Part shown: positions 26,394 to 32,211 of the stretch, one piece after another
How the letters are laid out: each line of letters starts with the position of its first letter
How positions within the stretch are numbered: position 1 is the stretch's first letter
From: Planctomycetaceae bacterium
GTDB lineage: Bacteria > Planctomycetota > Planctomycetia > Pirellulales > UBA1268
Assembly: GCA_947453375.1 (NCBI GenBank)
Contig: CANGGT010000025.1
Location: 1 to 32,211, forward strand
DNA: 32,211 nt
Direction of reading: 5' to 3'
Program-made: the position numbers and the translations under genes
Notes under the pieces: generated by a model
What the model was told of the DNA's origin: nothing
Databases searched by the model: none
The model's input: only the letters and a program-made list of their open reading frames with translations

Positions 26394-26413
26394 GCCCGGC
26401 CGTGGAGCGGCGT

Positions 26414-27871
26414 TCAGCCGCGCCGTCGTAATCGCATCCCAACCTCGACCCCGAGCTGACGGAGCGGGAGCACCGCCTCGGCCAGTCCCGCCCGGGCGAC
26501 ATGGCCGGGCATCCCCCAGACAACGCTCGTCATCTCATCCTGGGCGAGGATCGTGCCGCCCGCTGCGTGGATCGCCTCGCTCCCCTTGAGGCCGTCCTTT
26601 CCCATCCCGGTGAGGACGACGGCGAGCGTCGCCCCTCCCCACACCGCCGCGGCGCTGCGGAAGAGGACGTCCGCCGCCGGCCGACAGGCATTCTCCGGGG
26701 GGCCGTCGTCGATCTGCGAGATCACCTTGGTGCCGCTGCGCGCCACCTTGAGATGCCGGCCGCCCGGGGCGAGGAGGATGTCGCCGGCGCCGAGCTCGTG
26801 GCCGTCGGTCGCTTCGCGAACCGGCAGGCCGCACACCTTCGTGAGTTGCTCGGCGAGGTGGGCGGTGAACACGGCCGGCATGTGCTGGACGATAAGCACC
26901 GGCACCCCGGCCGACCGCACGAAGGCCGGGAGGAACTCGCTGAGCGCCACGGGCCCACCGGTCGACACTCCCACAACGACCGCGGCGACCGACTCGGTGC
27001 GTGGCCGGGAGGTGGCCTTCGGCACGAGGGAGGCAGGAGCGCTCCCCGGCGTAGTCACCGGCCGACGGAACTGCTTCAGCTTCGGGATCACGTCCTCCCG
27101 GATCCGCGCCGCAACTTCGTCGCTGCTCGCCCCCTTCGGCTTGGCAACGTAATCGTTGGCGCCCGCCACGAGGGCGTCGAGCGCCACCTTGGCGCCGCGT
27201 TCGGTGAGCGTCGAGAACATCACGACGGGCAAGCGCGGCTGGGTGCGACGGAGCTCACGGAGCATCGTCAGCCCGTCCATGACCGGCATCTCGACGTCGA
27301 GCAGGACGACGTCGGGACAGCATTCGGCAATCCGGGCGAGCCCCTGGACCCCGTCGGCCGCCGTCGCCGCGACGCGCAGGTCGGGATCGGCCGACAGCGT
27401 CGTCGAGACGACGCCCCGGATCGCCGCCGAATCGTCGACGACGAGAACCCGCAACGGCTGATGCGCGGCCGGCGCGGCGGCGCCGCGGGGCGCCGTCCGA
27501 GCGCCGACGGCGGCGACCGCCTCGCCGATCGCCGCCGGGGTGAACGGCTTGGCAACGAACACGCCAGCCCCTGCCCGCATCGCCCGCTCGACCACTTCCG
27601 GAGTGCTGTCGGAGGACATCGCTACGATCGGCAGGCGCTTCCAAAGCGCGTGGCCACGGAGCCTGTCGATGAAGGCAAACCCGTCCATGACCGGCATGTG
27701 GAGATTGACCGTCACAACGTCCGGCCTGACGCCGCGGGCGAGGATCGCAAGCGCCTCCTCTCCGTCGCCGGCCTGATCGCACTCGTATCCCAGATCGACG
27801 AGCATCCTTGCGAGGATGCTCCGCACCGGCTTGGAATCATCGACGATCAGGGCACGCAAGGAATCAGCCAT
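26414..27871 (-). CDS. cheB: CheB methylesterase with an extra N-terminal receiver
   Basis: This is a 485-residue fusion, whereas ordinary CheB is about 350 residues. Receiver 1 (about 5-122) keeps Asp11-Asp12 and Lys108, but the phosphoacceptor position in DVVTVNLHMPVMDG is Asn56, so it cannot be phosphorylated in the normal way. Receiver 2 (about 140-262) is intact: Asp146-Asp147, Asp192 in LLDVEMPVMDG, Lys244 in VAKPKG. The CheB_methylest domain (about 297-482) has Ser303 in VGVSTGGPVAL, His330 in LIVQHMPAVFT and Asp426 in LTGMGKDG, the complete triad. It removes receptor methyl esters or deamidates glutamines. It lies between mcp (34 nt gap) and cheR (20 nt gap). Confidence 0.95.
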   Translation of the reverse strand: MADSLRALIVDDSKPVRSILARMLVDLGYECDQAGDGEEALAILARGVRPDVVTVNLHMPVMDGFAFIDRLRGHALWKRLPIVAMSSDSTPEVVERAMRAGAGVFVAKPFTPAAIGEAVAAVGARTAPRGAAAPAAHQPLRVLVVDDSAAIRGVVSTTLSADPDLRVAATAADGVQGLARIAECCPDVVLLDVEMPVMDGLTMLRELRRTQPRLPVVMFSTLTERGAKVALDALVAGANDYVAKPKGASSDEVAARIREDVIPKLKQFRRPVTTPGSAPASLVPKATSRPRTESVAAVVVGVSTGGPVALSEFLPAFVRSAGVPVLIVQHMPAVFTAHLAEQLTKVCGLPVREATDGHELGAGDILLAPGGRHLKVARSGTKVISQIDDGPPENACRPAADVLFRSAAAVWGGATLAVVLTGMGKDGLKGSEAIHAAGGTILAQDEMTSVVWGMPGHVARAGLAEAVLPLRQLGVEVGMRLRRRG

Positions 27872-27905
27872 GGGATCAGCGTGGACCGGGGCACGGGCCC
27901 CGGAC

Positions 27906-30062
27906 TCACTTCTGGTATTCCTCCACGAGCCGCTGGAGATTCTGGGCCATCCGCGCCAGTTCCTGGCTCGAGAGTTGGGCGTTGCTCGCCCCCTCGGCGG
28001 TGTTCTGCGCGGCCTGCGCCACCTGGCCGATGTTCTGCGCGATCTCCGTCGAGCCGATTGTCGCCTCGCCGATGTTGCGGCTGATTTCGCTGGTGGTGAC
28101 GCTCTGCTCCTCGACCGCGGCGGCGATCTTCGTCTGCAGCCCGTCGATCTTCTCGATCACCGCCACGATCTCGCCGATCGCCCCGACGGCTTTCGAGGTA
28201 TCGGCCTGCATCGCCTCGATCTTCGACCCGATGTCCTCGGTGGCCTTGGCCGTCTCGCGGGCGAGGTCCTTGACCTCGTTGGCAACGACGGCGAAGCCCT
28301 TCCCCGCCTCGCCGGCCCGCGCCGCCTCGATCGTGGCGTTGAGGGCGAGGAGGTTGGTTTGCTCGGCGATCGAGGTGATCACCTTCACCACCTGGCCGAT
28401 CTCCGCGCTCGACGTGCCGAGCTTGTCCATCGTCTTCGAGGTCGCCCGGGCCATGTCCACCGACTGGCGGGCGACGCCGGCAGCATCCTGGGCCGAGCGG
28501 GCGATCTCGTAGATGCTCTGGACGAGGTTCTCAACCGAGCCCGACACCGTCTTCGTGTTGGCACTGACTTCCTCGGCGGCCGCAGAGACGAGGTTCGCCT
28601 GGGCGGTCGTCTCCTCTGCCGCGGCGCTCATCTGCTGGCTGACGCTCGTCAACTCCTCGGAGGCGCTGGCGAGGGTGTGGGTGTTGTCTTTGATGCCGTC
28701 GACGAGCGTTGCCTGCCGGCGCGCCGCCCGGCTGAACGAAGCCGCGATCCGCGCCGAAAGGAGGGCCACGCCGAGCGTCGTCAGGCCGAAGATCCAGCCG
28801 GCGAAACGCTTCAGGGCATCGACGGGGGCCGAAATCTCCGCCTGATCGATGTCCGACACGATCGCCCACCGCACCGCCTCGTTCCCCGGGCCATCGGCCG
28901 GATGGATGACCGCCGGCCCCCACGAAGAGAGGACAGGCTCGCCCCGGTAATCGAGGGCCGGGCCGGTGCCGCTTCCCCCCTGCTCAAAGACTTCCCTCAC
29001 CGGTGCGGTGTCGACCTTGTGCTTCGGATTGCAGATCGTCGTCTTTGCACCGAGCCGCTCGAGGAACCGGGAGTCGGTGCGGAACAGCTTGTCGGGACCG
29101 ATGGCATAGGTCTCGCCGGTAGCGCCCAGACCGAGCGTCTCACCGACGACCGCGTTGATCCGGTCGAGCGGCAACTGGAAGGCGAGCACGCCCACCACCT
29201 TCCGGCCGTCGAGGATCGGAGCGGCGATGAACCCGGCGGGCTTTTCGTAGGAGGGGAGATAGGGACCGAAATTGCCAAAATAGACGACATCCCCGCGCCC
29301 GGCGGCGGCGGCCTGGCGGAACACCTTCCCGAGGCTCGTCTCGGCAAAGGCGCCGTTGCGGAGCGACGTGGCGAAGTCGATCTCCTTGAAGACGGTGTAA
29401 ACGACTTCGCCGCTCTCGGCATCGATGAGGAAGATGTCGTAGAGGCCGTAGCTCCGCAGCACCTTGCGGAGCACCGGATGGTGGAGCGCATGAACCCGGC
29501 TGTAGGCAGAAGTATCGGGAGCGGAGTCGAGGACATCCTTCGACCCGGTCGGGTTCGGGTTGCGCGCCAGATAGAGATCCTGGAGCCAGGTCGAGACATC
29601 GCCGAGGACGGCAGTCAGCCCCTCGGTCTGGATATCCTTGCCATGCTCCGCCTTGTAGCGCGGGGCGAACTCGTTGGCATACCACGCCCCGAGGTCGCGC
29701 CGGGCCCGCGCCTGCTCCGGCTCGGTGACGGCGCTGTCCTGGAGAACCGTACGAAAGCCTTCGCGGAAATCGGTGAGCGCCTCGCGCGTGGAGGGATCGT
29801 CGGCGAGCACGCGGAGCTGGTCGTGGAGGCCGGCGAAGTAGCGCTCCACCTGCTTGACGGTGATCTCTCGGACGACCGTGAGCTTCCCCCGCGCCTCCGT
29901 TTCGAGCGCCTGCGAGGCGCTGCGGTAGGTGGCGTAGCCCATCAGGGCGAGAGGCACCAGCGACACCAGGAGAAGCGCGAGGAGGAGGGGATTGGTAGCA
30001 AACGCCAAGAGTTCCCGGAGCCACCCCCGCCCGTCATTCCGCAAGCCTGTCTGCACGCTCAT
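27906..30062 (-). CDS. Methyl-accepting chemotaxis protein with Cache-type sensor
   Basis: This is a 718-residue transmembrane receptor. Its membrane helices are at about 25-46 and 421-440, with about 370 extracytoplasmic residues between them that read as a dCache-type sensor ([77 protein letters not shown]). The cytoplasmic signalling domain has its conserved tip at about 560-605 ([37 protein letters not shown]). No HAMP domain is obvious after the second helix; a coiled-coil stretch follows directly. There is no C-terminal NWETF-type CheR tether. It shares ATGA with the upstream cheW and is probably the dedicated receptor of this array. The ligand is unknown. Confidence 0.95.
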   Translation of the reverse strand: MSVQTGLRNDGRGWLRELLAFATNPLLLALLLVSLVPLALMGYATYRSASQALETEARGKLTVVREITVKQVERYFAGLHDQLRVLADDPSTREALTDFREGFRTVLQDSAVTEPEQARARRDLGAWYANEFAPRYKAEHGKDIQTEGLTAVLGDVSTWLQDLYLARNPNPTGSKDVLDSAPDTSAYSRVHALHHPVLRKVLRSYGLYDIFLIDAESGEVVYTVFKEIDFATSLRNGAFAETSLGKVFRQAAAAGRGDVVYFGNFGPYLPSYEKPAGFIAAPILDGRKVVGVLAFQLPLDRINAVVGETLGLGATGETYAIGPDKLFRTDSRFLERLGAKTTICNPKHKVDTAPVREVFEQGGSGTGPALDYRGEPVLSSWGPAVIHPADGPGNEAVRWAIVSDIDQAEISAPVDALKRFAGWIFGLTTLGVALLSARIAASFSRAARRQATLVDGIKDNTHTLASASEELTSVSQQMSAAAEETTAQANLVSAAAEEVSANTKTVSGSVENLVQSIYEIARSAQDAAGVARQSVDMARATSKTMDKLGTSSAEIGQVVKVITSIAEQTNLLALNATIEAARAGEAGKGFAVVANEVKDLARETAKATEDIGSKIEAMQADTSKAVGAIGEIVAVIEKIDGLQTKIAAAVEEQSVTTSEISRNIGEATIGSTEIAQNIGQVAQAAQNTAEGASNAQLSSQELARMAQNLQRLVEEYQK

Positions 30063-30550
30063 CGCGTCTTCCTTTCAACGGTCGTTTCCGCCAATCCTGC
30101 CAGAATCGCCTCGATCCCGAGCAGATGCACCAGTCCATCGCGGGCGGCAACCACCCCCTCGATGCATTCCCCCACGGCCCCCTCCGCCCCGATCGTCGAT
30201 GTCTCGATCGATGCCACGGGGATGTCGACGACGTCGGTCAGCGCATCGACGATGAGGCTGTGCGTCTCGCCGCCCGCGGAGAGGACGACATGGATTCCCT
30301 CGCCCGCGATCGGCTCGAAGCCCATCCGGCGCCGCATGTCGATTGCCGGCACGATCCTCCCCCGGAGATTGAGGAGCCCGCGGATCGCCGCCGGCCCGCG
30401 CGGAACCGGCGTCGTCACGGTTCCCCGGAACACCTCCTGCACGGCGCTGGCATCGACCGCGAACGCCCGGCCGGCGACGACGAACGTGCAGAACCGGCGC
30501 GTCTCCGCCGCCGGATTCCCCGGTTCGATGTTCTCCGTGCCGCGGGTCAT
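30059..30550 (-). CDS. cheW: CheW adaptor protein
   Basis: This is a 163-residue single CheW domain that links receptors to CheA. Typical segments are [20 protein letters not shown], then the [20 protein letters not shown] loop with the conserved Arg, [11 protein letters not shown], and [20 protein letters not shown] with the late acidic/glycine strands. It overlaps cheA upstream and mcp downstream by ATGA on each side, so the three proteins are translated in tandem. The length is normal for CheW, with a short N-terminal tail. Confidence 0.95.
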   Translation of the reverse strand: MTRGTENIEPGNPAAETRRFCTFVVAGRAFAVDASAVQEVFRGTVTTPVPRGPAAIRGLLNLRGRIVPAIDMRRRMGFEPIAGEGIHVVLSAGGETHSLIVDALTDVVDIPVASIETSTIGAEGAVGECIEGVVAARDGLVHLLGIEAILAGLAETTVERKTR

Positions 30551-32211
30551 ACGGTCACCCCGGTAGCTGTGGTGGAAGGGGCACCGGGGAGGGCGTGCCG
30601 GACGTCGATCACCTCGGTCGCCCGACCAGCCACGGCGATCGTGCCGAGCACACCGCGGGCGCGCAGATCGCGGTTGATCGGCGCCTCGGGGGTGACCACC
30701 TCGAGGATCCGGCGGACGCGGAGGGCCACCTCGCCGAGTGTCGCCGAGAGGATCACGGCGGTCACGGACGGAGTTTCGACCGGCTGCGGCGCACCGGTGA
30801 GGACGGCGTCGACGTCGGCGATCGCCGTCAGCCTTCCCTCACGATGCACCACCATATGGCCGGCGGCATGCTGGATCCGTTCGCAGGGGAACGTCTCGAG
30901 GCGGGCGACCTCCTCCAGCGGCACGGCGATGACGCGCCCCGCCGGCGATTCGCAGACGAGGTAGCGATCGAGCGGCACGGCCTCGGAAGCAGAGGCCTCC
31001 GCCAGGCGATCCGACGCCGGCCGCGAAGGCACCTTCGCGGCATGGGCGATGCCGCGGGTGTCGAGGATCAGCACCACCGCCCCGTCGCCGCGGACCGTCG
31101 CGCCGGCATAGAGCCCCAGCGCCACGAGGACCGCCACGATCGGCTTGACGACGATGTCCTCGCTGACGGTGACACCATCGACGACGAGGCCGTATTCGAC
31201 TTCGTCGCTGCGGAGGACGACAACCGTGCCCCGCGGCGGCCGGCCTGGGGCGGCCTCCGCCTCGAGGCCGAGAATCTCTCCGAGGAAGACCAGCGGCAGG
31301 AGTCGGCCACGAAGGCGCATCACTGGCGCCCCCTCGAGCCCCTCGACGGAGACCGCCGAGCCGTTGGTGCCGGCCCGCAGCGCGATCAGCTCGCGAACCG
31401 CCGCCTGGGGGATCGCGAAGCGGTGGCTGCCGGAGGAGACGATCAACGCCGGGATGATCGCCAGGGTGAGCGGGATCCGCACCCGGACGGTGGTTCCCGA
31501 GCCCGGAACGCTGCCGATGTCGACCGCACCCCCGATCGCCTCGATGTTGGTCCGCACGACATCCATGCCGACGCCCCGGCCCGACACGTCGGTGACCTTG
31601 GCGGCGGTCGAGAACCCCGGCTCGAAGATGTATTGGAGGACGCGTTCATCGGGAAGGATCGCAGCCTGTTCGGCGCTCACAAGTCCCTTCGCCACGGCCT
31701 TCTTCCGCACCGCGTCGACCGGGATCCCGCCGCCGTCGTCGCGGATCTCGACCATCACCTGACCGCTCTCATGGTAGGCCCGCAGCGACAGCCGGCCGGC
31801 CGCCGGCTTGCCCCGGGCGACGCGCACCTCCGGCGGCTCGATGCCGTGATCGACCGCGTTGCGGACGAGGTGCGTGAGCGGGTCGCGGATCGTCTCGATG
31901 AGCGAACGATCGAGTTCGGTGTCGGCCCCGTCGATCTCGAGGGTCACTTCCTTGCCGCAGGTCACGGCGAGGTCGCGGACGATCCGCGGAAACTTGCTGA
32001 ACACCTGCTCGATCGGCTGCATCCGCGTCTTCATCGCCGCCGCCTGGAGCGACGCGGTGACGGTGTCGATGCGGTGAACGACCTTGAGGAGCTCGGGGTG
32101 CTCGTCACCCCGGGAGGCCGTCTTGTGGCGGACGGTCGATTCGAGCTGGTTGCGGGCGAGGACGAGCTCGCCGACGAGATCGACGAGCGTGCCGAGCAGG
32201 CCGACGTCGAC
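30547..32211 (-). CDS. cheA: CheA histidine kinase, N-terminal part outside window
   Basis: There are 554 visible residues of a longer protein; the frame is open at the window edge and the HPt (P1) domain with the phosphoacceptor His is not seen. The visible part starts in the P3 dimerisation domain (LLGTLVDLVGELVLARNQLE). The ATP-binding domain follows with DPLTHLVRNAVDHGIEPPEV (N box), EIRDDGGGIPVDAV (G1) and FEPGFSTAAKVTDVSGRGVG (G2 region), then GMDVVRTNIEAIGG. Two CheW-like domains come after it: the first ordinary (FAIPQAAVRELIALRAG, VKPIVAVL), the second from about DRYLVCESPAGRVIAVPLEE to the end. Tandem CheW domains at the C-terminus are less common than a single one. No receiver is fused at the C-terminus. 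It is the likely kinase of the CheB receiver and possibly of the REC-PP2C protein. Confidence 0.96.
   Translation of the reverse strand, partial: VDVGLLGTLVDLVGELVLARNQLESTVRHKTASRGDEHPELLKVVHRIDTVTASLQAAAMKTRMQPIEQVFSKFPRIVRDLAVTCGKEVTLEIDGADTELDRSLIETIRDPLTHLVRNAVDHGIEPPEVRVARGKPAAGRLSLRAYHESGQVMVEIRDDGGGIPVDAVRKKAVAKGLVSAEQAAILPDERVLQYIFEPGFSTAAKVTDVSGRGVGMDVVRTNIEAIGGAVDIGSVPGSGTTVRVRIPLTLAIIPALIVSSGSHRFAIPQAAVRELIALRAGTNGSAVSVEGLEGAPVMRLRGRLLPLVFLGEILGLEAEAAPGRPPRGTVVVLRSDEVEYGLVVDGVTVSEDIVVKPIVAVLVALGLYAGATVRGDGAVVLILDTRGIAHAAKVPSRPASDRLAEASASEAVPLDRYLVCESPAGRVIAVPLEEVARLETFPCERIQHAAGHMVVHREGRLTAIADVDAVLTGAPQPVETPSVTAVILSATLGEVALRVRRILEVVTPEAPINRDLRARGVLGTIAVAGRATEVIDVRHALPGAPSTTATGVTV

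Noticed and set aside
27816-30566. 916-codon open frame on the plus strand
   Set aside because: It covers the reverse of the chemoreceptor and cheW genes and is rich in Arg, Asp and Gly with no domain.

Overview
This is a GC-rich bacterial chromosome segment, and its gene content points to a planctomycete, probably of the Pirellula/Rhodopirellula side. The markers are a secreted PSCyt1/DUF1549-DUF1553 cytochrome-like protein followed by a Tat-exported DUF1501 protein and a ThuA-like protein, a DUF1559 prepilin-like protein with the FTLVELLVVIAI signature, a GYF_2/TM2 membrane protein and PQQ-like beta-propeller secretion. This assignment comes from family knowledge, not a database search.

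Layout. (1) 1-6535, minus strand: a tightly packed operon reading DUF1549/DUF1553 giant protein, DUF1501, ThuA-like, bicupin (cut by the window edge). It is probably an extracytoplasmic carbohydrate-related cluster. (2) 6756-13850: a small unknown protein, a secreted alpha/beta hydrolase, hflK-hflC, a secreted TPR/lectin-like protein, an orphan PAS histidine kinase, and a GYF-TM-coiled coil-TM2 protein. (3) 13916-16506: a CAU tRNA (most like tRNA-Ile2) whose 3' half is duplicated 2.5 kb downstream. The two copies bracket a small island of minus-strand genes (a short membrane protein, a zinc-ribbon/FxLYD-like protein, a HEAT-like protein and an orphan HupE). The middle of the island is clearly AT-richer than everything around it. 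No integrase is present. (4) 16553-21308: PQQ-propeller protein, GNAT acetyltransferase, glmS, and a convergent ATP-grasp protein. (5) 21352-22955: DUF1559 protein preceded by a strikingly long hairpin in its leader, and a small membrane protein. (6) 23186-32211: two tandem STAS proteins and a receiver-PP2C phosphatase on the plus strand, running tail to tail into a minus-strand chemosensory operon cheA-cheW-mcp-cheB-cheR (cheA cut by the window edge).

The strongest candidate for something new is region 6. It holds a complete chemosensory core without any cheY, abutting a partner-switching module (REC-SpoIIE phosphatase plus two STAS proteins) that has no kinase in view. The CheB carries an extra N-terminal receiver whose phosphoacceptor aspartate is asparagine. 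A simple reading is that CheA phosphorylates the REC-PP2C protein, which then dephosphorylates one or both STAS proteins, so the array would control a partner switch rather than a flagellar motor. This is inference from gene order. Other items worth checking are the tRNA island and the 62-nt hairpin upstream of the DUF1559 gene.
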